From an uncultured Clostridia bacterium (GTDB lineage: Bacteria > Bacillota > Clostridia > Christensenellales > Borkfalkiaceae): DNA of 36,293 bases. Each line of letters begins with the position of its first letter. Position 1 is the stretch's first letter. Both the position numbers and the translations under genes were made by a program. Positions 18,390 through 26,868 of the stretch are shown piece after piece. Below the pieces are notes generated by a model that did no database searches, was not told the DNA's origin, and was given only the letters and a program-made list of their open reading frames with translations. The stretch is from contig CANQQM010000057.1 of assembly GCA_947626005.1 (NCBI GenBank), positions 1 through 36,293 of the forward strand. Reading direction: 5' to 3'.

Positions 18390-20375
18390 TTAGCCGATGA
18401 GTTCGCGCTGTTCGACCGTGATCTCCGCGATCTCGATCTTGACGCCGCCGAGTGCGGCAAGTTCCGCCGAACCGAACTGAAGAAGCAATTCGCAGTTCTT
18501 GCTGCCGACGAAGGGTTCGGTGACCGCAAGTTCCACCGTCGTCCAGTCGGTCGTAATATTGACTTTTTCGAGCTTCTTGACCATTCCGAGATCCCAGTTG
18601 GTGTCGATCTCGTGGAGGGCGACGAGCGGGCAGGTGAACGCCTTGCTTGCCTTGATCTTGATGCGAACGGTGTAGTAGCTGTTGCCGGGAAGCGCGACGG
18701 GATTGCCGTTGTAGCCGACGATGAGCTTGCTGTGCCAATCTTCCGTGCCGCCTTGGAACACTTCGTAGACGAGGTTCTTGTTCTCGGTGTAGACGGTCGC
18801 AAGTCCGGGGACATTGCTTCTCGTACCTTCGTCCGAACCGTTGAAGAAGTCGAAGGGATAATTCGTGTCCGCCGACGCTTTCTTCTGCGCGAAGTAGCTG
18901 TTGACTTTATTGACGGTCTTTTCCGCTTCGGAACCCGCCGCCGCCTCGATCTTGAAGAAGCGGACGCTCTTGATCCAAAGAGTGTTGCTCGTAACGCCGC
19001 CGAGCTCCCCTTCCTTCTTGCCCATGTTCAGGAAGATCATGGGCTTTTGCGCATTGAATTTCGCCGTGAACTCGCCTTCGATCTTGGTGTCCGTCGTACC
19101 GACGTTGCAGCCCTTGAATTCGCGGGTCTCGCCGTTGTCTTTTCCGCCGTCGTTCTCGATGAGAAGCTCGACGCTCGGGATCGCCGTCTGCGCTTTGAGG
19201 ACGACTTCGTAGCCGTACTTCTGGCCGGTCGTGACCGTTGCGCCCTTGAGTTCGATCTGAGGGGTGAGGCTCCAGATCCCGCCCGTCGTATTGTACTGCG
19301 AGATGACGACCTTGGCGGCATTCTCGGCCGCGTCGCGCTCGACGGTCGCCGCCGCGCCGTCGCCCGCGTTGTTCATCGTGACATTGGAAACGTCGGACGT
19401 GAAGTCGGAGGTGTAGAGGTCGGTCGTCTTGTTCTGACCCGTCGTCTGATAGATCGCGATCTTGTAGATCGAGAGATCGAACGCGCCGCTCGGACGATCG
19501 CTGTCGTTACCGTCGATGCAGATCCGGAAGAGAATGGACGTCTCGTTCTGTCCGTTCACGTTCTCGTTTTGATCGTTCTGAATGTGTTTGTCGACGCCCG
19601 CGATAATCTCGTTCGTGAGCGTGAAGTGCTCGCGGATAGTCGTCATCTCCGTCCCGATCTCGAGGTTGTACTTGCCGCCTTCGAGGTTCTTGATGTCCCA
19701 GGTATCTTCCTCTTCGACGAGCGCGTTCATGTTGATCTTCGTCGCAACGGACGATTTCGCCCAGACGATGAACTCATAGTCGCCCGCCGTGAGGTTATCC
19801 ATTCTTCTCGAAAGCTGCAGATGATCGTCGTCATCGTTCCCCGCATGGAGGCTCGTGACGTTAAAGACGAGCGCGCCCTTCGAAAGTTTTGCGGTCGCAT
19901 TGACGTCCTCTCTGATCTCGGGCTTCCAGTAATCGGTGCCCTCGTCGTCCTTTCCGCTCGTGAGCGTCTTGTCTGCGACGTCGAAATCCTTATAGCTTAC
20001 AAGCGTCTTGGCCGCCGCCGCTGCCGGGGTCACGACGAGGGTGCAGTAGGCGTTGCCCTCGAGGTCTCCCGAATCCTTGACGGAATAGATGATCTCGTAG
20101 TTGCCCGTCTTGTCGGGGGTGACTTTGCCGCCCGAGAAGGTGAGCCCGTTCGCCTCGACCGTGATCTCGGAGGTGAGGTCGCCGTCCTCCTTGTCGGTGG
20201 CGGTGACGCCTGCAAGGGCGTCGAACTGCGTCCCCGCGGTGACGGTCACGCTGTCCTCGACGCCGTCGATCGTAGGCGCCGTGTTGTTCTTGTTGTCGGG
20301 TTCCTTGGGGCCGCAACCCGCAAGCGCCGTCAGAGAGAGCGCCGCCGCAAGCCCGAATGCAAATACTTTCTTCAT
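18390..20375 (-). CDS. Lipoprotein with DUF5011/Ig-like N-terminal domain and probable carbohydrate-binding modules
   Basis: MKKVFAFGLAAALSLTALAGCGPKE lipobox; APTIDGVEDSVTVTAGTQFDALAGVTATDKEDGDLTSEITVE...GNYEIIYSVKDSGDLEGNAYCTLVV. Confidence 0.82.
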   Translation of the reverse strand: MKKVFAFGLAAALSLTALAGCGPKEPDNKNNTAPTIDGVEDSVTVTAGTQFDALAGVTATDKEDGDLTSEITVEANGLTFSGGKVTPDKTGNYEIIYSVKDSGDLEGNAYCTLVVTPAAAAAKTLVSYKDFDVADKTLTSGKDDEGTDYWKPEIREDVNATAKLSKGALVFNVTSLHAGNDDDDHLQLSRRMDNLTAGDYEFIVWAKSSVATKINMNALVEEEDTWDIKNLEGGKYNLEIGTEMTTIREHFTLTNEIIAGVDKHIQNDQNENVNGQNETSILFRICIDGNDSDRPSGAFDLSIYKIAIYQTTGQNKTTDLYTSDFTSDVSNVTMNNAGDGAAATVERDAAENAAKVVISQYNTTGGIWSLTPQIELKGATVTTGQKYGYEVVLKAQTAIPSVELLIENDGGKDNGETREFKGCNVGTTDTKIEGEFTAKFNAQKPMIFLNMGKKEGELGGVTSNTLWIKSVRFFKIEAAAGSEAEKTVNKVNSYFAQKKASADTNYPFDFFNGSDEGTRSNVPGLATVYTENKNLVYEVFQGGTEDWHSKLIVGYNGNPVALPGNSYYTVRIKIKASKAFTCPLVALHEIDTNWDLGMVKKLEKVNITTDWTTVELAVTEPFVGSKNCELLLQFGSAELAALGGVKIEIAEITVEQRELIG

Positions 20376-20387
20376 GTCCTTTCTCCT

Positions 20388-22079
20388 TTAATTTTCGTTG
20401 AGGTAACGGTCGTACGCATCCTGATAGACCTTGGTGAGCGCATCGAGGCCGACGCGCTGGCTCGAGAGTTCCGCCGTGAACGTATTCCACGCGTCATCGC
20501 TCGAAACACCGTTGAGAAGGAAGGTCATCAGCTGATTGCGGATGTAGGAATTGATGTTGTTCTGATACTGCGTGATGGTGTTGAGTTCCTGCTGGGTGAA
20601 CTGAAGGTTGGGCACGGGCTTCACGTCTGCGGGAACGAAGTTCTTCTCGTACTTTTCGAGGCGCTCGAGACGGAGCTTTGCACGGGGCTCCATTTCCACC
20701 GTACTCCCCCACTGTTCGGCGGTGAGATAGCAAAGGCCGAGGGGCGCGTTCTGGAGGCGAAGTTCATCCGCCGTCATCCCTTCGGGAATGGGCTTGGTGA
20801 CGAGCTTGCCCGTATTCGCGTACTCCGTTTCGTCGAACACGATGCCGATCGGGCCGTAGTTCATCTGCGCGGAGATCTGGGGGAGATAGTAGCGGTCGAA
20901 GTAGGTGAGGAGCACTTCCACATTGGGGATCCCGTTGAAGAAGATGACTTCGCCGGGGGAGACTTCGGGGTTGTTGGAAACACACACCGTCTGCGCACCG
21001 TTCGGGCCCTTGAGGGGCTTGCAGCAGATGTAGTCCTCGGGATGGGAGACGACCGTTTCGCTCTCCCACCAGTAGAAGGCGCCGTAGGTGACGTCTTGGC
21101 CCGTTCCCTTGCCGGAAGCAAGGAAGTTATCCTGCGAAACTTCGAGGGAGACCTTGTCGATGAGCCCTTCCTTGATCCAGTTGGCGATGAACTTGGTCGC
21201 ATCCTTGAAGGCGGGATCGAGCACGGTGCAGGTGACCTTGTCGTTCTTGATGATACGGTGGTCGGTGTTGTCGTTGATGCCGAACATGCCGTAGAGGTCG
21301 CACTGATTGCCCTGCCAGTTGTTGTACACGAAGGAGAGCGGGCGCTCGTCGGTCGTGCTGCCGTTTCCGTTCATGTCGTTGTCGCGGAAGTAGGTGAGGA
21401 TCTGCTCCATCTGCGCCGAGGTGAGTTCGAGCCCGTCGGCGATCTCCTGAGAACCGATGTCGATGTTCCCCTTCGTCACCGCTTCCTGCGCCCAGGTCTT
21501 ATTGAGGAAGAGGAGGTTGGGGTTCTGAAGGAGGCCCATTTCCTCGACGCGGGGAAGGGCGTAGATCTTGCCGTCCTCGACGTTGGTGATCTGCTTCTTG
21601 ATGTCGGGTCTCTTTTCGAGGATCGCCTTGAAGTTGGGCATGTATTCGAGGTAGTCGCTGACGGGAAGAAGGGCCTTGCGGTTGGCGTACTTTATGATCT
21701 CGCTCGCGGACATGCCTGCGTGATAGATGGCGTCGATGCCGTCGTGCTTGCCGAGCTTGAGCGTCTTCTGTTCGCCGTAGACGGTCTCGGAGACGTTCTC
21801 CCAGTCGACGTAGACGTTGGTGTCCTCGTAGAGGGTCTGCATGATATCCATCGAGTTGTAGTCGAGCGCAGACGCATTCTTGGAGGAGTAGATGTGGAAG
21901 GAAATCGCCTTCGCGCCTTCATCGTTGAGGATGGGCTTCGTCGGGTCCTCCCACTGATAGCCGTACTTCGACTTGAGCTCGTCGACGGAATTGCTCTCAC
22001 GGTCGTCGTGAGGGCCGCAGCCCGCCAGGGCTACGACTGCCGCACAGCCGATCGCAACTGCCGCAAGTAACTTTTTCAT
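20388..22079 (-). CDS. ABC transporter extracellular solute-binding lipoprotein (oligo/polysaccharide type)
   Basis: MKKLLAAVAIGCAAVVALAGCGPHDDRESNSVDELKSKYGYQWEDPTKPILNDEGAKAISFHIYSSK; length and adjacency to LplB/LplC-like permeases. Confidence 0.92.
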   Translation of the reverse strand: MKKLLAAVAIGCAAVVALAGCGPHDDRESNSVDELKSKYGYQWEDPTKPILNDEGAKAISFHIYSSKNASALDYNSMDIMQTLYEDTNVYVDWENVSETVYGEQKTLKLGKHDGIDAIYHAGMSASEIIKYANRKALLPVSDYLEYMPNFKAILEKRPDIKKQITNVEDGKIYALPRVEEMGLLQNPNLLFLNKTWAQEAVTKGNIDIGSQEIADGLELTSAQMEQILTYFRDNDMNGNGSTTDERPLSFVYNNWQGNQCDLYGMFGINDNTDHRIIKNDKVTCTVLDPAFKDATKFIANWIKEGLIDKVSLEVSQDNFLASGKGTGQDVTYGAFYWWESETVVSHPEDYICCKPLKGPNGAQTVCVSNNPEVSPGEVIFFNGIPNVEVLLTYFDRYYLPQISAQMNYGPIGIVFDETEYANTGKLVTKPIPEGMTADELRLQNAPLGLCYLTAEQWGSTVEMEPRAKLRLERLEKYEKNFVPADVKPVPNLQFTQQELNTITQYQNNINSYIRNQLMTFLLNGVSSDDAWNTFTAELSSQRVGLDALTKVYQDAYDRYLNEN

Positions 22080-22120
22080 AATTTTTCACTCCTTGATTTG
22101 ATTTTTGTTTGAGGCTTTTG

Positions 22121-22167
22121 GGGTTAGGCGGGATGGGATTTGGGGGGGAACCCATCCCGTCTAACCC
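22121..22167 (-). other. Strong intra-operon stem-loop between permease and solute-binding protein genes
   Basis: GGGTTAGGCGGGATGGG (22121-22137) / CCCATCCCGTCTAACCC (22151-22167): 17-bp arms, one mismatch, 13-nt loop. Confidence 0.85.
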
Positions 22168-22189
22168 GCTAAGAGGAATAGGAAATGGC

Positions 22190-23146
22190 TCAGTCTTTGA
22201 GCGACCCGACGAGTACGCCCTGCGCAAAGTACTTCTGCACGAAGGGATAGAGAAGGAATACGGGCAAGCTCGAAATGATGACCGTGACGTACTTGAGCTG
22301 GTTGGCAAGGCGGAACTGCTCGAGCATGCTCTCGCCGCTGCCGCCCACCGACGACTCGGTCGCGGTGAGGATCTCTTTGAGGACGAGCTGCAACGGGAAC
22401 ATGTTGCGGTCGCTTAAGAAGATCATCGCGTTGAAGTAGCTGTTCCACTGCCCGATCGCATAGTAGAGAACGAGAACTGCGATAATGGGTGCGGAAATGG
22501 GAAGGATGATCGAGACGAACAGTCTTGCGCGGTTTGCGCCGTCGAGTTCCGCCGCCTCCACGATGGTGTCGGGAACGCCCGTCTGGAAGAAGGTCTTTGC
22601 CATGAAGAGGTTCCATGCCGACACGGTGCCGGGAAGGATGATCGCCCAGGGGGTGTTGATCATCCCGAGGTTGCTCACGACGTTATAGAACGGGATGAGC
22701 CCGCCGCCGAAGAACATCGTGATCGTGAAGAAGATCATCCAGAATTTGCGGAGCGGAAGCGTCTTTCTCGAGAGCGCCCATGCCGCCGTCAGCGTGAAGA
22801 GAACGCTGAGCGCGGTGTACGCCGCCGTGTACCAGATGGTGTTGCCGTAGCCGATCCAGATATCCGCACGGGTGAAGCACTTTGCATACCCCGTGAAGTC
22901 GATATCGACGGGCCAGAGGTAGACCTTCCCCGCGAGGACGGCGTCTGCGCTCGAGAAGGAGGCGATGATGACGAACCACAGCGGGTAGAGCACGATGAGT
23001 GCGAGGATGGCGAGAAGGGCGTATGTAATGATGTAATAGACCTTGTCGCCCGTCGACTCCTTCACCCTTCTGCGCTTTTGGGGCACAACGGGCGCGGGGA
23101 CCGCGGGAGCCGTTTCGATGTTTTCGTTTTTGACAAATTCTTCCAT
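22190..23146 (-). CDS. ABC transporter permease (YtcP/LplC type)
   Basis: Multi-span protein with KTFFQTGVPDTIVEAAELDGANRARLFVSIILPISAPIIAVLVLYYAIGQWNSYFNAM (EAA loop). Confidence 0.94.
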   Translation of the reverse strand: MEEFVKNENIETAPAVPAPVVPQKRRRVKESTGDKVYYIITYALLAILALIVLYPLWFVIIASFSSADAVLAGKVYLWPVDIDFTGYAKCFTRADIWIGYGNTIWYTAAYTALSVLFTLTAAWALSRKTLPLRKFWMIFFTITMFFGGGLIPFYNVVSNLGMINTPWAIILPGTVSAWNLFMAKTFFQTGVPDTIVEAAELDGANRARLFVSIILPISAPIIAVLVLYYAIGQWNSYFNAMIFLSDRNMFPLQLVLKEILTATESSVGGSGESMLEQFRLANQLKYVTVIISSLPVFLLYPFVQKYFAQGVLVGSLKD

Positions 23147-23158
23147 CGTCCCACCTCC

Positions 23159-24178
23159 TCAGAAGAGCGAATTCTCGGAGAACTTCTTCGACACCGTGTT
23201 CGCGATGATGAGAAGTGCGAGGTTGATGACGGAGTTGAAGAGACCGACCGCCGTCGCGTAGCCCGCGCCGCGGCCGCCGACCCCGAGACCTTGCTTATAG
23301 ACATAGGTCGCGATGATCTCACTCACGCCGATGTTGCCGTCCGTCTGCATCAGAAGGACCTTTTCGTAGCCGACGCCCATGAGCCCGCCGATCGACATGA
23401 TGAGCATGACCGAAATGATGGGCATGATCGCGGGAAGGTCGACGTGCAGCACGCGCTGGAAACGGGACGCCCCGTCGATCATCGCGGCTTCGTGCTGGGA
23501 CTGTTCCACGCCCGAGAGCGCCGCAAGATAGATGATGGAGCTCCAACCGAAATCCTGCCAGTTGCTCGAGAGAATGTACATCGGACGGAAAGCGCCCTTC
23601 TCGAGGAAGAAGGAATAACGGTCGCCGCCCGCCGCCTCGATGATGTTATTGACGAGCCCGTAGCGCCCGAAGAAGAGATAGAGCATACCGACGAGAACGA
23701 CGAGGGAGATGAAGTGCGGCCCGTTGAATACGGTCTGAAGGAACTTCGCCAGCTTCTTGTTCTTGGTGGTATGCAGCATCAGCGCCACAATGATGGGAAG
23801 CGGGAAACCGATGATGAACCCGAGGATGCAGAGAAGGAAGGTGTTCCCCATGAGGGGCCAGAATTGGTAATCCCCGAAAAACGCCTTGAAATTCCCGAAC
23901 CCGATCCATTGGCCTCCCCAGATCGAATCGCCCGGCATGAAATCCTGAAAGGCGATCAGAAGTCCGTACATCGGAATGTACGCAAACACGAACGTCACGA
24001 CGACCGCCGGGATGAGGAAGAGCAAGTAACTCCAGTTGCGTTTGAAATTGCGCGCAAAATAACTGTTTTTGAACTTCTTTCCAAACGATTCTTTCTCGCT
24101 TTGCGCTTCGGCGGAAGGGACGGCCGTCTCTTCGGCTGCGACCGCTTCCGACTCCGTTTGCAAAAGCTCACTCTCCAT
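23159..24178 (-). CDS. ABC transporter permease (LplB/YtePlike type)
   Basis: NWSYLLFLIPAVVVTFVFAYIPMYGLLIAFQDFMPGDSIWGGQWIGFGNF; SQHEAAMIDGASRFQRVLHVDLPAIMPIISVMLIMS (EAA loop). Confidence 0.95.
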   Translation of the reverse strand: MESELLQTESEAVAAEETAVPSAEAQSEKESFGKKFKNSYFARNFKRNWSYLLFLIPAVVVTFVFAYIPMYGLLIAFQDFMPGDSIWGGQWIGFGNFKAFFGDYQFWPLMGNTFLLCILGFIIGFPLPIIVALMLHTTKNKKLAKFLQTVFNGPHFISLVVLVGMLYLFFGRYGLVNNIIEAAGGDRYSFFLEKGAFRPMYILSSNWQDFGWSSIIYLAALSGVEQSQHEAAMIDGASRFQRVLHVDLPAIMPIISVMLIMSIGGLMGVGYEKVLLMQTDGNIGVSEIIATYVYKQGLGVGGRGAGYATAVGLFNSVINLALLIIANTVSKKFSENSLF

Positions 24179-24228
24179 AAAACTACCTCCTTGTCACATT
24201 TCCGAGGGGGGACCTCGGTTTGCTTCCT

Positions 24229-24256
24229 ATTATAATATGCACGCCGACGCCGTCAA
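24229..24256 (-). promoter_or_regulatory. Promoter of the fructan operon
   Basis: Minus strand TTGACG (24256-24251), 16-nt spacer, TATAAT (24234-24229). Confidence 0.7.
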
Positions 24257-24289
24257 TAGAGGCAAAAGAATCCAAAAGAAATTTGTGCA

Positions 24290-24322
24290 TTTGCCCAAAT
24301 CGTCCAAATTCATTTGGGCAAA
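24290..24322. promoter_or_regulatory. Palindromic operator candidate between the divergent promoters
   Basis: TTTGCCCAAAT (24290-24300) and ATTTGGGCAAA (24312-24322): perfect 11-bp inverted arms, 11-bp spacer; nested CCAAAT-TC-ATTTGG (24304-24317). Confidence 0.7.
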
Positions 24323-24336
24323 AGTCCAAAAAAATC

Positions 24337-24364
24337 TTGACAATTTGTCATTTTGTGATATAAT
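24337..24364 (+). promoter_or_regulatory. Promoter of the LacI-family regulator
   Basis: TTGACA (24337-24342), 16-nt spacer, TATAAT (24359-24364). Confidence 0.75.
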
Positions 24365-24403
24365 TGCATTAAAAACATGCGGCGAAGTCCGAAAGGGAAT
24401 CAC

Positions 24404-25426
24404 ATGAAAAGAGAGAAAATAACAGTTCAAGATATTGCAGACTCCTTGGGGCTGTCGCGGAACACCGTTTCGAAGGCGCTCAAAGGGCAATACGTGCCCG
24501 CCCACACCCGCGAAAAAGTCTTAAACGCCGCCATCGAGCTCGGCTATAAGAGCTACCATGCGGTCGCCTCGTCCGACGAGGAGAACCCCCACCAGCGGAT
24601 CGTCCTCATCACTTCCAAAATGCTGATGACGATGACTTTCTTCATCCACGTCGTGCGGGGCATCGAATCCGCCCTCACGGAAAAGGAGAACGTCGAACTT
24701 TTGCAATTCACGGCGACAAAGACCCCCTTCTTCAACCGCCTTGTCGATTATCTCAACGAGAACAAGGTCGACGGCATCATCTGCATGGAGCTCTTCCGCG
24801 CGGACTACATCCCCAAGCTCGTCGAGCTCGGCTACCCCATCGTCTTTTTCGACTTCCCCATCTATATCTCTTCGGCGGGGAACTACGATATCGTCCTCCC
24901 CGAGAGCTTCACGCCCGTCAAGAACTTCTGCCTGTCCCTCATCGGCAATCAGGACTGCAAGACGTTCGGCTTCGTCGGGGACTACACCCACTGTACTTCG
25001 TTTTATGAACGCTTCCTCGCCATGCGCGAAGCCGTCTTTCTCGCCGGGCTCGAGTACGACCCCGCCTATTCCGTCATCGAGAAGGATTCCTTCCCCTACG
25101 GGAACGCGGCGGAGCTCGCAAAGGAGTTTGAGAGGATGCCCGCCCTCCCCGATTGCTTCGTCGCGGCAAACGACACGCTCGCCATCGCCGTCATCGAGGC
25201 CCTCAAGGTGATGCATAAAAAAGTCCCCCGCGACGTGCTCGTTGTCGGATTCGACAACCTCGCGGAGGCAAAATCGTATGACCCGCAGATCACTACTTTC
25301 AATGTCGATAAAACGGGGCTCGGCAGGAAGCTCTTCTCCGTCCTCCTCGACCGCATCGCCCATCCCCGCCAAAAGACGCAGATCATCTACCTCCAATCCC
25401 GCCCCATCCTCCGCCATACTACATAA
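24404..25426 (+). CDS. LacI-family transcriptional regulator
   Basis: MKREKITVQDIADSLGLSRNTVSKALKGQYVPAHTREKVLNAAIELGYKSY HTH; periplasmic-binding-like C-terminal domain; divergent to the fructan operon. Confidence 0.93.
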   Translation: MKREKITVQDIADSLGLSRNTVSKALKGQYVPAHTREKVLNAAIELGYKSYHAVASSDEENPHQRIVLITSKMLMTMTFFIHVVRGIESALTEKENVELLQFTATKTPFFNRLVDYLNENKVDGIICMELFRADYIPKLVELGYPIVFFDFPIYISSAGNYDIVLPESFTPVKNFCLSLIGNQDCKTFGFVGDYTHCTSFYERFLAMREAVFLAGLEYDPAYSVIEKDSFPYGNAAELAKEFERMPALPDCFVAANDTLAIAVIEALKVMHKKVPRDVLVVGFDNLAEAKSYDPQITTFNVDKTGLGRKLFSVLLDRIAHPRQKTQIIYLQSRPILRHTT

Positions 25427-25493
25427 CGGCAATGCAACACGAATTGCAGTGCAAATCACAGTAGAAAGTGTAGAACAAATAGTAGAACAAAAC

Positions 25494-25523
25494 CGCCGCC
25501 CCGCGAATTCTCGCGGGGCGGCG
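25494..25523. other. GC-rich perfect stem-loop (possible terminator of the LacI gene, no T-tract on + strand)
   Basis: CGCCGCCCCGCGA-ATTC-TCGCGGGGCGGCG, 13-bp perfect arms, about 70 nt after the LacI stop. Confidence 0.6.
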
Positions 25524-25690
25524 TGTCGAAGTATCACCGCAACAATAGAGCGATGCGTTCTCCGCGCCTGCGGCGATCGATTCGGTCGACATGTGATCGA
25601 TTCGAAAATCGTAGCAAAACATGCAATTTTTGCGTTTTGGAAATCCCCCATAACGGTGTGCGTTTTTTGATTTCTGGGATGGGAAAATGG

Positions 25691-25729
25691 AAAAGTACCA
25701 CGCCGAAAAGCAAAAGTACCGTCCGAAAA
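25691..25729 (+). repeat. Tandem direct repeats upstream of the XRE gene promoter (operator candidates)
   Basis: AAAAGTACCACGCCGAAAA (25691-25709) and AAAAGTACCGTCCGAAAA (25712-25729), start-to-start 21 bp. Confidence 0.75.
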
Positions 25730-25731
25730 CC

Positions 25732-25760
25732 TTGTTTTTCCGCGCTGCCCGTGTTACAAT
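25732..25760 (+). promoter_or_regulatory. Promoter of the XRE gene
   Basis: TTGTTT (25732-25737), 17-nt spacer, TACAAT (25755-25760). Confidence 0.6.
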
Positions 25761-25778
25761 TTTTGCAAGGTGGCGGCA

Positions 25779-26471
25779 ATGGAATTCGGTAAGAAACTCA
25801 AAATACTCCGCGAACAGCGGCACATGACGCAAAAGGAACTCGCAAAGATCATCTATGTGAGCCGCGAGACGATCTCGAAATGGGAATCCGGGCGCGGGCT
25901 TCCCAGCAAGGTCAACGAAGAACAGCTGTGTGCGTTTTTTCATGTCGACAGCAGATGGCTCGTGAGTGAAAGGGATGTCTCCCGCGGTCTTTCGCGCACC
26001 ATGCGCATTATCCGCCGCTATCTCACATGGATCGACCTCATTTTCCTGTGCGGTACGGTGGCGCTTTTGACCCTTCGGGAAAGCTCCGCCCTCCTTCTTG
26101 CGTTGCTCCTCGGGAAGCTCGTCCCTCTGCCCCTCACGGGGAACATAGCGTGCAGTATGGCGATCATGCCGCAATGGGGAATGCTTTCGGATGCCGTTTT
26201 GCTCGGATTCGACCTGTGGGAGACGGCGCTCATGCGCGTCCACCTCTTAGCTCGCACCGAGCGGAAGGGACAGCGGCATCTCGTTTGGAAGGGAATGGTG
26301 TGCGTTTTTCTCCTCGGGCTGTGCGCGCTCTACAGTGCGCTCGTGGCGCTGTTGTTCTATCCCGGACGGCGCGCATCGATGCACGACGGCGCTATGCGCA
26401 CGCTGGATGCTTCGGAACCGCTGCCGCCCCTCCTTCTTCCCGGTGCCGAAGGGGCGAACGAAAAGCAGTGA
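25779..26471 (+). CDS. XRE-family HTH protein with C-terminal transmembrane segments
   Basis: MEFGKKLKILREQRHMTQKELAKIIYVSRETISKWESGRGLPSKVNEEQL; hydrophobic spans WIDLIFLCGTVALL, ALLLALLLGKLV, GMVCVFLLGLCALYSALVALLFY. RBS AAGGTGG fits the ATG at 25779; GTG at 25770 is the alternative. Confidence 0.85.
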   Translation: MEFGKKLKILREQRHMTQKELAKIIYVSRETISKWESGRGLPSKVNEEQLCAFFHVDSRWLVSERDVSRGLSRTMRIIRRYLTWIDLIFLCGTVALLTLRESSALLLALLLGKLVPLPLTGNIACSMAIMPQWGMLSDAVLLGFDLWETALMRVHLLARTERKGQRHLVWKGMVCVFLLGLCALYSALVALLFYPGRRASMHDGAMRTLDASEPLPPLLLPGAEGANEKQ

Positions 26472-26610
26472 TGCATCGGACCCGCGGGCGTTGTCCGCTT
26501 CGCTCAACATAAAATTGAAACCCGTATGTTTCTGTTATGGAATTTTCCGAAAAGCCCCGCGTCCCTCGAGGTCGCAGTGCTTTGGCTGATCAAGCCGAAC
26601 GCAAAATGAA

Positions 26611-26709
26611 TGAACTGCAATCATGTTCCGAACGCACCGCATGCCATTTCGATCGATTTCGGCAGTCGAGCCGCGGGAAACGGCGGTGCATTCGGAACAT
26701 TGCCGTTCA
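26611..26709. repeat. Long imperfect inverted repeat (about 99 bp hairpin) in intergenic region
   Basis: ATGTTCCGAACGCACCGC (26623-26640) vs GCGGTGCATTCGGAACAT (26683-26700): 18-bp arms, one mismatch; extended by TGAACTGCA (26611-26619) / TGCCGTTCA (26701-26709). Confidence 0.8.
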
Positions 26710-26868
26710 AAAAAAGAATTTAAGCGACAGACGAACACGGCAAGCGGTATTTCGCATAATTTTTAAGAAATATGTGATTTTCCCCTCAAAAACGGATAAA
26801 ATTTTGTGATGATCGCTGCTTTATCTTTCTTTTACACGATGCCGCTACGCGATGTTTCGGATATAAAA

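Noticed and set aside
17241-22070. 1609-aa plus-strand ORF
   Set aside because: Antisense to fructokinase, binding lipoprotein and solute-binding protein; an effect of codon bias.
24521-25651. 376-aa minus-strand ORF
   Set aside because: Antisense to the LacI regulator; no recognisable motifs.
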